In this document: positions 10,939 through 22,468 of the stretch, one piece after another
How positions within the stretch are numbered: position 1 is the first letter of the stretch
Layout: each line of letters begins with the position of its first letter
NCBI GenBank assembly: GCA_026168455.1
Contig: CM047430.1
Location: 20,850,735 to 20,914,734, forward strand
Length of the DNA stretch: 64,000 nucleotides
Source: Theocolax elegans
Taxonomy: Eukaryota; Arthropoda; Insecta; Hymenoptera; Cerocephalidae
Direction: 5' to 3'
Notes under the pieces: model-generated
What the model was told of the DNA's origin: nothing
The model's input: the letters and a program-made list of their open reading frames with translations, nothing else
Databases searched by the model: none
Position numbers and translations under genes: made by a program

Positions 10939-11901
10939 CATGGTGATTAGCGATACGCATATTATTGATAATTAATAGTCTCAAAAATTAAATTTCAATA
11001 TTTAAAAATTTTAATTCAGTCGATATACGTGTAAGATTAAGAGTGCTTATTTCGAGCATTTCGAGAGCGAGTGCGCGCATTGTTTACGTTTCGCGGTAAC
11101 TCGCGGTGTTTACGCTACAAATAATATTCGAAGTGTGTAACTTTATCCTTTTCGAAAATATTCTTTCGTATCTTATATTATTCGAATTGTAAATCGATTT
11201 TCCTTTTCGATTTAATTTCAGCGTATCGTGAATTAATTAATTATTTCGTGGTTCTTTTATTATTTAATTGTTTATTTAAATAATTATTAGCGACACCGCG
11301 GAAAGTAAAATTATTCTTTTTTTTTAATAATTTGTCGTAAGTTTAATTTAGTCTATTTCGCGTGCGTGCGTGTAAGTGTGTGTGTGATATACGCGGTAAA
11401 TATAAGTATTGTAGCGTATCGCGGTACATGTATGTATGGGTATGTAAACGTGTGCGCAAATATAGTAAATTAATTTATTTTTTAAAATTTGAATTCAATT
11501 TAATTTTATTGTTGTTGTTATTATAAGTTATTAAAATAATTTAATAGCGTCTCTTCGCAATTTAAAATTTTGTTTTTTTTAAAATAATTATTATCTTTAA
11601 ACAATTCGTTTTAATTTCTATCAAATTTCTTTGTATATTAAATTCGCTAATTCAATTTAATTCTATTTTTTTTGTAAACAATTAAAAAAAAAATTTATTT
11701 TAACAAGTTGCAGATTTGTAATATTTTGTTTTTTTTTTACAAATTAGTTGTTTTTTAGTAAATTTAAGCGAATTTGCGCATAATTTAATAGCGATTTGCA
11801 ATTATTTTGTAATTTGTTCGAAGAATTTTTTTTTAATTGTGAGAATTTATTTTGCCAATAAGGCCTAAAATTTAAATTTTATTTAATTTTTATAATTCAA
11901 A
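10939..11901 (+). other. Leader of Gypsy G1
   Basis: Nearly 1 kb of AT-rich untranslated sequence between the primer binding site and the first gag ATG. No gene seen. Confidence 0.5.
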
Positions 11902-14074
11902 ATGGCGTGGATGAACGAGTGTGATTTCGATCAAACGTACGGAGTCGAGATCCAAGGATGGATTTTGAATCTAACAAGCGATCAATTCGATTCTGTACTT
12001 GATCAGCTAGAATTGATAGGTTATATAGGCGTTTACGCGGCGATTATACAGCCGCGGATTTCGTCCAGTCAACTAGTGACGATGATTTAGTTTCGCGGAC
12101 TCGTCGCGAACAAAGACTCTGCACCGTTTTGAAACATGCGAAATTTAGCGAAGAAGCGCAAGTACAGATTGCGCAAAGACAATTTGAAAACCTTAATCGA
12201 GCGGATGAGAGCGGATTCTCTCCGCTTGCCAATAGCTCGAAGTAAATGACAATCAACATGCCGATTCCGATGCGGAATCGCAGCATAGCGAGGTTAACGC
12301 GGGAAATATCACGGTGAACCTTGCGGAAAACGCGGCGGAAAACACCGCCGAAAATAATTTTAAATCGAATTTTGAATTGACTTCGATAAAAACGCTTAAC
12401 ACAACCATACCGGTAAGACCAATTCCTACCATTTCAACCGCGATGATAACGACCGCTACTACAACTACGTACTCGACGACGCAAGCAGCGAGTACGCATT
12501 TACAATCAAGAGGTGCGATACCAAAAACGGTATTTTCTTCAAAAGAAAATAATAAAATAGATAATGATATCGTTTTATGTGCATTAGCTAATGGCGCAGT
12601 GTACAACGCTCCAAGGGGTTTAGCCCTGGAGTTGAGTAGAACGCAATCGCTTGCCTTTCAACAAGAGAAGGAGTTAAACTCTCTAAGGCAGCAATTAGCG
12701 GATTTTGCGACGAGTACGCAGCTTCCGACGCAAACGTCAATTGCGGCGGAAAAGCAGCCGAAAAATCGCAAAAGTGTAAATTTTCAGGATACGTTTAATT
12801 TAAATTACTTTGAAGCTGATAAGTATCCGCAAGCATCTCAAGCGTCAACGCACACACAATCGGAAATTAATTCTGATCCACGTTTGAACGCAAACGCTCC
12901 GTGCTTTCCGACTCCCACATCTAGCGACATACGTCAGTATTCGTCTCAGCCAGCTCCTGCGGATTGGCATGAGTCTGGAAGGGGGGGGGGAAATGTGCCT
13001 GTAGTTACGAGTGATCAACTTACGCAACTCTTATCGAATATGTCGACGAGAGCGCCTATACACTCACATGACGTAGGTCGCACTGTTCGCCAGTGGAATA
13101 TTAAGTTTTCCGGCGAAAAACGCGAAAGCATCGAGGAATTTATTCAACGCGTAGAAGAATGTCGCAAGTTAGCACATATTTCCGACGCGGATTTGCTGAA
13201 TGCTTTCTCGGAGTTGTTAACTGGCGTAGCGCTATATTGGTATCGCCAATCGCGGAAAGATTGGAATACTTGGGCTGATTTTTGTAATGCTGCTCGACGA
13301 TGTTATGGCGTTGAGCAGAACATTCAGCAGCGCTTAATGGCGGAAGCGCAAGCACGCAAGCAGGGTAGAGAAGAGCCTGTTCGTGACTACATTTTCTGCT
13401 TGCTAACCATATTTAGCAGAATGGATGCGCCTCCGAGTACGCAGTTTCAGTTAGACATGTTGTATGCTAACATGTTGCCGTCCGTTCGGAAGTTAGTTCC
13501 GAAAGAAAAAGTGACAAGCGTCGATAGGCTTGTGCAGCTAGCTCGTCAGGCGGAAGAGCTTATCGAGGAAGAGCGGAATTTTCCCGCGCCTCCGCCGCCA
13601 GAAAAGAGCGTTCTGCCTTCTGTGGCTTATAAGCAGCCAAATGCCAGAGGTAAGAAGGGCGGAAAAGCTGCTAGCGATGATGCTACGGTAAAAGTAGCGA
13701 GTATTGCAGAACCTACAATGGAAAATTTGGCCAAACTCTTAGAGAAGATGCTAGATGAGAGATTTAGCAAATATGCGAATTCTTTTCCGAATTCCGCCGA
13801 TAAGAAAGGTCAAACCCCGCGTAATTTCTATAAACCAGGTGCGCCGAAAGGAGCAAAGAATGTTTCTGGTAAGCCATCTGGCGTAAGTAGTACCAAGAGG
13901 AAAGATGACGGTAAAAATAAATCACCCAATACTAATGGAAAATCCGCGCGTAGTCGCAACCGCGATAAGAAAGCAGGTCCCAAGGAGCGTGTGTACTGCT
14001 ATCGCTGCGGTTGGCCCGGGTATATTAAGACGGATTGTCCTGAGTGCTCGGGAATCGAGAAAAGGGGCGAATAG
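11902..14074 (+). pseudogene. gag: Gypsy G1 gag with two N-terminal frameshifts
   Basis: Gag starts at the ATG at 11902. After about 40 codons it shifts frame near 12025, runs to a TAA at 12242-12244, and shifts again near 12236 into the long frame that ends at TAG 14072-14074. The long frame holds an Asn/Thr-rich linker, then the retrotransposon gag capsid pattern (VRQWNIKFSGEKRESIEEFI, ...ALYWYRQ...), a Pro-rich stretch and a basic C-terminus. The zinc knuckle near its end reads C-x2-C-x4-Y-x4-C: the zinc-binding His is Tyr, a change explained by one C-to-T transition. The last 31 nt overlap the protease frame in the -1 register. Confidence 0.85.
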
Positions 14075-14694
14075 ATAAGGTCCCTATCGCCCCAATTATT
14101 ACTGAGACCTCTGATGTGGATGAAATTCCATCAGTACCTGCGCAAACGGGAAAAATGCCCTCGCTTTTGTCTGTCGGAATTGACAGACAATCAGCGGAAA
14201 AAGGTGTTTGCGATTCTCGCGCTGGAACGCCAGTTGAGGAAGGAACTTTACAGTCTACTCGCTGGTGGCTGCAGATCGGAATCGGTGGATTCCGCGTACG
14301 CGCTTTGTACGATTCAGGGGCGGCTCGCACGGTTATTAATTCCTTAGGCTTGCAAATAGCATCAGCCATAGGAAAACCGTTAACTCCTTATATTGGACCA
14401 GGTGCACGACTCGCTAACGGCCAACGCACTCCAATACTTGGACGTTTAGAGTTGCCGTTTGATTTAGCGAATGTATGCCATTACTTAGATGTTTTAGTAA
14501 TGAGCGATCTCGACGCCGATTGTATAATCGGTGCCTATTTTATTCGTGCGTTTAACGCTGTTTTGTTCCCGCGTGAAAATCAGTTGTTGATTGAAAACGT
14601 GGCTGACGCAATTCAGCTTGAAGTATCTGCTATCGGCATTGGTGAGGCCTGCTCACTAGCTGCCGTTGGCTTAGCAGATATTGACGAAGCGTAA
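14044..14694 (+). CDS. pol: Gypsy G1 aspartic protease
   Basis: A 216-codon frame in the -1 register relative to gag, overlapping it at 14044-14074. The retropepsin active site is visible as ALYDSGAARTVI, with the later IIGAYFI strand matching the second half-site turn. It ends with TAA at 14692-14694, 18 bases before the RT frame opens, so pol is not continuous. An A-run followed by a G-run (AAAAGGGG, 14060-14067) lies in the overlap and could aid frameshifting, although it is not a canonical slippery heptamer. Confidence 0.85.
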   Translation: MLGNREKGRIDKVPIAPIITETSDVDEIPSVPAQTGKMPSLLSVGIDRQSAEKGVCDSRAGTPVEEGTLQSTRWWLQIGIGGFRVRALYDSGAARTVINSLGLQIASAIGKPLTPYIGPGARLANGQRTPILGRLELPFDLANVCHYLDVLVMSDLDADCIIGAYFIRAFNAVLFPRENQLLIENVADAIQLEVSAIGIGEACSLAAVGLADIDEA

Positions 14695-14712
14695 CGCAAA
14701 CAACTCAATGAG

Positions 14713-16227
14713 TTGTTGGAAAAGCGTTTGACTGCTCCGAATGCAAAGCTAGGTTGTACTAACTTAGCTGAGCATGAAATTGATGTGGGCGGTTCGCGTC
14801 CCATCAAACAGCGCTATTATCCGGTCTCTCAGAAGATCGAGCAAGAGATGCACGCTCAAGTGCAACAGATGTTTGACGCGGGGATAATTCGCCCGTTGAC
14901 GAGCGAGTGGTCGAGTCCAGTAGTCATGGTGCGTAAATCTAATGGATCCTACAGGTTTTGCATCGACTACCGAAAGCTCAATTCCGTCTCGAAGACCTGC
15001 GCATATCCGCTTCCCTATATGGAGATTATTTTGCGTAAACTCCAAAGGGCATGCTACATAAGCACGCTGGATTTAAGCAGCGCATACCATCAGATTCCGA
15101 TGAAAAAAGGATCGGAACATCTGACGGCTTTCACGGTGCCTGGCTTAGGCTCATATGAGTTTACTCGGATGCCGTACGGTGTGGCGGGGGGGCCCGCTAC
15201 GTTTCAACAGCAGATCGATAGGGTGATGGGTCCTGATCTTGAACCGTACGCGTTTTCGTATCTCGATGACGTCATTATAGTCACCGAGACTTTCGAAGAG
15301 CATCTCAAATGGCTTGAGCATGTCCTAAAGCGGATTTCCGCCACGGGACTTACGATAAACCGTGAGAAAAGCGAATTTTGCCGCAGCGAGGTTATGTATC
15401 TCGGCGTGTTGGTGAATCGCGATGGATTTCGCCCCGATCCGGACAAGATAGCGCCGATCGTAGATTATCCCGCGCCAACTAACCTCAAAAAGCTACGCTC
15501 TTTCCTCGGCATGGCTTCATGGTATAGGAAGTTTTTAGAGGATTTTGCGACTCTTGCGGAACCGCTCTCTAATTTAACTAAGAAAAACGTTAAATTTGAG
15601 TGGGGCAAGAGACAACAATTCGCTTTTGAGCAAATCAAAGCGTTGATAGCGTCTGCGCCTATTCTCCATCGGCCATCTTTCGAGCATCAGTTCGTTATTC
15701 AGACTGATGCTAGCGATACTGGCTTAGAAGCGGTTTTAACGCAAACTATCAACGGAGAAGAGCAAGTACTTAGTTTCGCCAGTCGTACGTTAAACGCGGC
15801 GGAACGTAACTACTCGGTTACCGAACGAGAGTGCTTAGCTGTATTATGGGCCGTGGAAAAATTCCGCTCATATGTAGAAGGTTATTGCTTCAAGGTTATA
15901 ACAGACCATAGCAGTTTAAAACGGCTGTGCAACTTGCGTAACCCTACTGGACGCTTAGTGCGTTGGGCATTTAAGCTCCAAAGCTACGATTATGAGATCG
16001 AACATCGTAAAGGGTTTCTTAATGTTGTGCCTGATGCTCTCTCTCGTGCATTTGAAAATGGAAACTGGAAGGTGCTTGGAGGCAGATTGTATCATTATAA
16101 GCCTGACCCTTCCATAGATGACTATTTTGAAGACAAAGACGCTTGGAAACTAGCGATACCGCAGGAGAAACGCCAACAAGTTCTCTGCGAGAATCATGAT
16201 GAGCCAACTGCTGGACATCTTGGCTGA
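14713..16227 (+). CDS. pol: Gypsy G1 reverse transcriptase and RNase H
   Basis: A 504-codon frame with a nearly complete Ty3/Gypsy RT-RNase H. RT blocks are in order: SSPVVMVRKSNGSYRFCIDY (about residues 70-90), STLDLSSAYHQIP with the first catalytic Asp, FTRMPYGVAGGPATFQ, and SYLDDVII, the YxDD box. The connection WYRKFLEDFATLAEPL is followed by RNase H beginning QTDASDTGLEAVLTQ and containing VTERECLAVLWAVEKFR and ITDHSSL. Protease lies upstream after one stop. The frame ends at TGA 16225-16227 within the integrase zinc domain, a nonsense mutation that leaves the catalytic domains open. Confidence 0.92.
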   Translation: MLEKRLTAPNAKLGCTNLAEHEIDVGGSRPIKQRYYPVSQKIEQEMHAQVQQMFDAGIIRPLTSEWSSPVVMVRKSNGSYRFCIDYRKLNSVSKTCAYPLPYMEIILRKLQRACYISTLDLSSAYHQIPMKKGSEHLTAFTVPGLGSYEFTRMPYGVAGGPATFQQQIDRVMGPDLEPYAFSYLDDVIIVTETFEEHLKWLEHVLKRISATGLTINREKSEFCRSEVMYLGVLVNRDGFRPDPDKIAPIVDYPAPTNLKKLRSFLGMASWYRKFLEDFATLAEPLSNLTKKNVKFEWGKRQQFAFEQIKALIASAPILHRPSFEHQFVIQTDASDTGLEAVLTQTINGEEQVLSFASRTLNAAERNYSVTERECLAVLWAVEKFRSYVEGYCFKVITDHSSLKRLCNLRNPTGRLVRWAFKLQSYDYEIEHRKGFLNVVPDALSRAFENGNWKVLGGRLYHYKPDPSIDDYFEDKDAWKLAIPQEKRQQVLCENHDEPTAGHLG

Positions 16228-17575
16228 AACAAAACGTATCAGCGGATAGCGCGATACTATTATTGGCCTGCGATGCTTAAAGACATCGCCGAATTTGTGC
16301 GAAATTGCTCTGCTTGCCAACAATGTAAAGTACAACAGCAGGCTCCTGCAGGTCTCATGGGAAAACGTGTTATTTCACGTCCATGGGAAACCGTTGCAGG
16401 TGATATCATGGGACCGTTTCCGCGTTCTTCGCACGGGTTTGAATATCTTTTAATATTCATGGACTTATTCACTCATTGGATAGAGTGTATTCCTATACGG
16501 AAGGCAAACTCGCATACCATTCGGCGCGAGCTGAATAAGCGCGTTTTCATGCATTTCGGCGTGACTGATGTCTTTCATTCTGACAATGGCACGGAGTTTA
16601 AGAATGCTGCTATGGAACAATTCTTAGCTGAACACGGCGTGGTTCATACTACGATTCCGCCTTACCATGCACAGGCGAATCCTGTAGAACGCGTTAATCG
16701 CACGATAAAAACGATGATTACTTCGTTCATCGAGGCGAATCATAAAACATGGGACGCTCACATTTCTGAGCTCATGTTCTAATAGCAAAGATTCTACCGG
16801 CGCAAGTCCTGCTTTCCTAAATATGGGAAGAAACCCTGTTCCGCCGAAAAGCTTGCGGAAAACAGAAGATCGAGCTGTCGCTGATAGCGAAGCCGCAGCA
16901 GCTGTTCAAAATTGGCAACGGCGTATGCAAACGTTGCCAGAGCTGCAAGCTCAAGCTGCTGAACGAGCGACATGCGCACAAGCACGTCAGGCCGAATATT
17001 ATAATTCAACACGCCGCGATGTACAATTTGCCGTGGGACAAAAAGTTTCTAAGCGGAATCGTGTACTTTCGTCCGCTGCGCAAGGCATAGCTGCTAAGCT
17101 AGCTCCGAAGTACATCGGACCTTTTATTATTTCGGCGTTACTCGGCTCAAACGTGGTAGAGCTCATCGACAATGATGGAAAAGAAGCAGGTAAATGCCAC
17201 ATCAATGACCTGAAACCGTATTATGATTACCAGACAGTCGTAACTGAGGAGAGTAAATTAAATCGAGAGGATGCGACGAGGGACAGCGAGGGATTAAACG
17301 CAAAGCGAAGAGCTAGGGACGAGTCCAACGATAACGATCCTGTGAGCGCGAACGCACTGTGTAAGCGAGGTAGGCCGCGCAAAACTCGGGTAGTTGTTAG
17401 TCGTATGACCGCGGTTGATCGTGCCCCCTCTAACGAGCGATTGAAGGCGAACGCTAATGTACACGCGAATCCTTCGACGACGGAAAATAGGCGCGGAAAA
17501 CCGAAAGGGGTGAAGAACAGGCCCGTATCCTCGGTGGAAACGATCGAACGGCGCACTCGGTCGCGAAAACCGTAA
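16228..17575 (+). pseudogene. pol: Gypsy G1 integrase, interrupted
   Basis: Reading in the RT frame continues past the TGA at 16225-16227. The HHCC zinc domain is split by that stop: HLG before it, CSACQQC after it. The catalytic core follows with Asp in GDIMGPF, Asp in HSDNGTEF and Glu in NPVERVNR, completing DDE. A stop at 16780-16782 plus a one-base shift and a small deletion lead to the C-terminal frame 16823-17575, which holds a GPF/Y-type module (KYIGPFIISALLGSNVVELI) and a long basic tail. The product would have been the integrase that inserts the cDNA into the genome. Confidence 0.9.
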
Positions 17576-17894
17576 AATTCCCTTCGAGCGATTGATGTAT
17601 TTACGCGTACCGTTCTCTGAATCTGTAATTTTTATAATCTTTTTCATTCTGTCATTCGTATAAAACATGGCCTGATATTTACTAACCTGTTCCAGAATTT
17701 ATTATTGCCGTTATCATGGATTTTTATGTATAGATATATAACCCTGTACAATAAAGAGAGAAAAGCTCATACTAGGCTTTACTTTAGTTATTTATAAAAT
17801 ATTACCTATTATTAATCATACCTTTCATTTTATCTTCTGGCTTAAAGAGAGAGTATACATATCCAGCTGGTACGTCTTCGGCTACCCAGCGTCT

Positions 17895-17906
17895 GGAAGG
17901 GGGGAA
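17895..17906 (+). promoter_or_regulatory. Polypurine tract of Gypsy G1
   Basis: GGAAGGGGGGAA sits between the pol 3' region (17576-17894, no gene) and the presumed 3' LTR start TGACGAAT at 17909. Confidence 0.6.
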
Positions 17907-17908
17907 TA

Positions 17909-18701
17909 TGACGAATTTAATAAATATTAAATATTTGATAATTCGTCATGTTCTCTCTCTTTGTCTAGCCACATGTATTAATCTCTATCAGATGTTACAG
18001 GTCGACGTTCGACGATTTTCGGCAATTTTCGCGGACCTTCGTAAAGGTAAAAGTAGGGAAAGAAAGAGAGAGTTTTCGGTTCGTAAGTGCGAGAGCACTT
18101 AGACTAAACTCAACCGTAGAGACACGATTCTCAGTCTTTTAGAAAGATAGATCTCAGCCGTTGCCTTATTAGCCGTTACTTAACAGTAATTCGTTATCGA
18201 GCCTCTCGGTTAATTCTTTTATTGATCATTTTGGTGCTGTGACTGGTTTTGTTTATTTGTTGGTGACCAGTGGTTTCTTCATCTGGCGTCAACGCAGTCC
18301 AGGATATTCGAGGGTGCGGCTACGCAGATCGTCAAGTTCTCTTATTTTCGTTCGCGAGCAACGCACTGTAAGTGTCAGTTCGATAGTCTCTCTCTCTCTT
18401 TCTCTCTTTATTCCTCGCGTGTATATCGACCTGCGTTTCGCGCGCTGCGACGCGCTGTATTACTTTTTCCGAATACATTTATTTTAGTTATTAATTAAAT
18501 ATTGCATTGTTGCTTATTTAGTTGTTTACCCCCTTTTCTCGCGTTTCGCTAAGTAAAGATTACCGCCGCCTCCGCCTATACGGCTTATTATAGTCGTATT
18601 ATTACTAAGCGGCCGATCGTGTAAATGAGACTATTATTTTAACGGTTCTGAATTGTTATTATCTTATTGCATTTATTATTAAAAATAGCAAATCCGTTAC
18701 A
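17909..18701 (+). repeat. 3' LTR of Gypsy G1 with internal insertion
   Basis: Begins TGACGAATTT after the polypurine tract and ends CCGTTACA at 18701. Its last 231 bp (18471-18701) match the 5' LTR. The middle, 17993-18470, looks like a piece of a BEL/Pao element. The first 84 bp have no visible match upstream of 10694. Confidence 0.55.
17993..18470 (+). mobile_element. BEL/Pao-like 5' LTR, primer site and leader fragment
   Basis: A 236-bp segment beginning TGTTACAGGTCGACG and ending TTGATCA at 18228 is followed by TTTGGTGCTGTGAC. That resembles the TTGGTGCCGTGACC primer site typical of insect Pao elements, by recollection of the family. The following leader to 18470 has no gene. It appears inserted in or recombined with the G1 3' LTR. 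Confidence 0.4.
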
Positions 18702-19038
18702 TAATATAATAATTAATAACCAATATATATAAATATTTCCCCGCTATATTTTATTTTCTCGTACTGCCAAGCCTATAATAAAGCAAGCTTGTTTATATTT
18801 TTGTTATTGTTTGTGGATTGCTTAGTGAAAAGTGAATCTGATTTAATTAGCTTAGCTTGAAAATTGTTTTATTTTCTTTTCATTGGTAAATTTTTTATTT
18901 TTGCTTGGTGTGTTTAATTTACATAAGATATAATTAAACAAGAGCTAAAAAATTTCACTGCATTCGAGCTAAAAAGAGCTATTAGTAATAATATTTATTT
19001 AATTATTAATATAAATAAGCTACAGTAAATTAATCAAA

Positions 19039-19904
19039 ATGTTTCACAACGGTGATGACCTTGATTTAATTTTGGGAGAAGACTTATCGGTGTTACAACA
19101 GTAGGTGCCGGTGTAATAAGACGCAGCATAAATAATACCAGTGACGGTAGAATTTCGGTATACGCGAGTAAAATCGGAATAAACATAGACGCGGATAGCA
19201 AAATTATTAGAGATAGGTTAGCTAGGTACGAAATTAGACGTAATTTCGGACTATCGTCTGCTGACTGGAATGCAGCAGTAGACGAGGCTAACCCAAATAT
19301 AGAAACAGATTTGTCCCTAACACCGTCAGAACGAGAAAATATCCCCAATATCGCAAAAGATACAGCTCCAGAAAGAAGCAGTAAAGCAAGATGGATGCTT
19401 TATATTCAATTGCCAACCAGTCAATCAAGAGGACAGTACCGATATCCAATCTCCATAAGTAATAAGAATTTGCTGTCATTACCGGAAATGGAATGCGGAT
19501 CGGAAATGCAATCGGTTGTAAGGGAAAACAGCAACGCGGGAGAAAATATGCAGCGGTTAAATAATGAAAATTTAAGGATAACCACAGCAGCTAATCGTCC
19601 TCAAGCCCAATCTACAGCATATAGATTAAGTCCAACTTCACCAGTATGCGATAATTCGATGATGGAAATAACGCACACAATAGGTATCGACTTTAAACGT
19701 AAAGCGAACATGAATATATGCTATGAGAATGATACGTGGTGGACTGATAAAGGTATCATTCATCATTTTTATCCTTATGGCAAAGACCCTAGTTGCTTAT
19801 CCGCCCTAGCAAGCATAGGAGGATTGAAGCTAGCTACACCGGAACAAGAATGGAGATTACAGCAGCTATTAAACGAAATGATTCCCCAACACCAAAAACG
19901 CTAG
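19039..19904 (+). pseudogene. gag: G2 copy A gag and pol linker
   Basis: ATG at 19039 opens 22 codons (MFHNGDDLDLILGEDLSVLQQ) before TAG. A neighbouring frame resumes at once with RRSINNTSDGRISVYAS and the gag N-terminal block shared with the element at 1462-2136, and stays open to TAG 19902-19904. The capsid and the catalytic half of the protease are missing: the frame passes from a Gln/Asn-rich gag stretch directly to GIDFKRKANMNICYENDT, which in the left-edge element lies C-terminal to the protease flap. A deletion of several hundred bases is inferred. Confidence 0.7.
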
Positions 19905-20732
19905 GTGTAACTAACCTAGATTCCCATAAAATCGATGTGCAAGGTGCCGAACCTATTCGTCAACGAAACCGTCGTTATTCGCCGAGGATGCTGCAGGCTG
20001 GATACGAGGAAATCGACAGGATGCTAAAGGAAGGTATCATAGAACCTTCAGAAAGCCCGTGGTGGAGCTGCCCAATTATAGTTCCGAAAGCAAACGGAAA
20101 ATACCGCTTTTGCATAGATTAAATAGCGTACCCTATGCGAAATATGGACGACATTCTCGATCAGCTAAGAGAAAGTCGTTACATTATTAAGCTTGATTTA
20201 TCGCAAGCTTACCACCAAGTCCCTCTAGCATCAGAAAGCTGCGAAATTACAGCCTTTACACTTCCCGGTAAAGGATTATTTCAGTTTACCCGAGTCCCCT
20301 ACGGCCTCCTATCGAATGCACCTGTCATTTTCCAGAAAATGATGGACAAGCTTATAAAGCCGGAAAGGGAGCCAAACGTATTCTTATATCTGGACGATAT
20401 TATTATTACAGCCAAAACATTCGAGGAACACCTAAAATGGTTAATAATAGTACTAACCGCCCTCAAAAAGGTAAACTTGCAAATTAACAGAGAAAAGTCC
20501 GAATTCTGTTGCGCGGAAGTAACTTATCTAGAATATATTTTTAATGAGGATGGCCTCAAAATAAACAGATAAGATACGATCGATACTAGAGTACCCAGCC
20601 CCAACCAATTTAAAGCAACTCAGACGTTTTACTGGCTTAATTGATTGGTATTCAAGGTTTATCGGGAAATTAGCTGAATACAGAGCACCGTTAAATTATT
20701 TAACGCGAAAGGATGTCAGATGGCAATGGCAT
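19905..20732 (+). pseudogene. pol: G2 copy A reverse transcriptase, broken
   Basis: The fingers region ends KANGKYRFCID followed by a stop; the conserved Tyr-Arg-Lys-Leu-Asn that should follow is deleted. RT resumes at 20135 (MRNMDDILDQL, KLDLSQAYHQVP, FTRVPYGL) and carries an intact YLDD box at about 20387-20400. After a stop at 20570-20572, another frame continues with EYPAPTNLKQLRRFTGLIDW, the thumb and connection. At 20733 the coding sequence is interrupted by a nested LTR. Confidence 0.85.
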
Positions 20733-21685
20733 TGTCGCGTCCCGACGAAAATTATATTATTATTTTTCGTAAAAAGTACTGCTTAGTTTAGAATAAAAAT
20801 ACGGCGTAGAAGACGAACAAAATAAGGTTGATAAAGAATGATTCTAAGTAAATGCAGTAATATAAAATATAATTTGTAGAGCTAAGGAACAGATTATTTT
20901 ACGAGTGTTTCAAACGAAAAAGAGACTGATAAGTAGAGTTGAAGATATTATTCAAAGCCAATACGCATATAAGCGGGATCGCCGATAGTGAGATCGAAAC
21001 GAAGGGTTACGCAAGAGTTTTTTTGTACTGCACTATAAAATCAATGCTCGGAGAAGAGCCGGCAATGGGAAACATCGACTAGAAAATTCGAGCATTAGAA
21101 GGAAGTAATAAATTAAGCCGTTCTTTGGGTAACGTCGCAGTAATAAAAGGGGGACAACAAATTCTCCGAATTAACTACGAAGCGATACAGAAAATGCACG
21201 GGATTCGATAATTTTTAATCACGCACATCTAACGGCCCAATCGGGTGCAAGCACAGAAAAATCGAGAACTACTTACACAATTTCCATATAAGGCAAAGTG
21301 TAAGACAAGGACAGATGCATAGATTTTTAGGGTATATAAAGAGGACCCAGAACAGACACAGCCACTCCTAATTCTTCATCTAAAGTTTTCATAAGGCGAA
21401 GCTCTGCTCGTCAACTTTTTGATTTTTATCCGAGGGCGTGGCACTGCTACTCGGACTTTAAAACAATACGCATTTAAAATTAAGAGAGATCTTCTATTCG
21501 GGAATCGAGACGCATCGTTGACATCCACGAGCCATAGTCAAGGAACCACGACTTCGACATCTGGAAATCATCGGGCTCCAACAGCATACCCATCTAACGT
21601 CGACGCCCGCAGGTCTAGCAGGACATTATCCGGCAGTTTGACACCGCTATCCACGTTCGAGGCGGACCTTCGTTCCTCACGGAAT

Positions 21686-21727
<42 letters not shown>

Positions 21728-22468
21728 ATATATTTGGGTACTTAAGGTATATTCTTTTCGGCTATCTATACGCTTGTATTATTCGTAAAGGCAAACCTGA
21801 TATTTTATGTTAATGCGATTGCTGAACAAACCGTTTTTTTTTACAATAATTATTATTTGGAACTGCAATTTATTTATAACAATTATTCGTTGCATTGCAT
21901 TTTATTTGCAATATTCACGGTTTGAATTGCAATTTATTAACAATAATTCATGTTTTAAACGACAACAATTTTTTATTTAATCTGCATTTATTTATAATAA
22001 TTCTATTTTCGATTATTAGTTATTAATGTTTATAATAAAATAACCTTGTTATATTTTATTCTATGTGTTAAAGTGTTCGCCCTACACTTGTTTATTTAAT
22101 CAAATTTAAAATCGTTATTTGACTTAAATAAATTTATGCAATTGTTAATAAAATAGTGTAATTTTACATTTTAGAATTTTACAAATTTAGAATTTAGTTA
22201 CTCGTGTTCATTTAAAGGAAAACAGCATATTATGATGTGAACATATTTAAATAAATAATGCACTATTAATACGAAATAAAACATATATTATTTTATTTAT
22301 CCCACATTATATCCTACATCTCTACTCTCAAAATAACTTCGCTCGCTACTCCCGGAGACGTAAGGCTAGTCCTAGTCAAACAAGAGCGAAAGGAACGCGA
22401 ATGGTTTATTAACCATTTGCCTTCTTGTAATATTTTTTATAGTGGTTGGTACAATTCTGGACGTGACA
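20733..22468 (+). repeat. Nested solo LTR in copy A
   Basis: A TG...CA unit (TGTCGCGTCCC...GGACGTGACA) flanked on both sides by GCAT (20729-20732 and 22469-22472), the 4-bp target duplication usual for Gypsy insertions. It has a TATATAAAG promoter box at 21333-21341 and an (AT)n run near 21696-21732. Without internal genes it is a solo LTR. A 108-codon frame within it was judged noncoding. Confidence 0.85.

Noticed and set aside
19034..19348. 104-codon minus-strand frame opposite gag of copies A and C
   Set aside because: Antisense shadow of gag; the gag reading is supported by similarity to the independent element at 1462-2136.
21419..21745. 108-codon frame MIFIRGRGTATR..., also at 29426 and inverted at 23489
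   Set aside because: It lies wholly inside the nested solo LTR, has no known domain and ends in the (AT)n tract; repetition reflects copying of the LTR, not coding selection.
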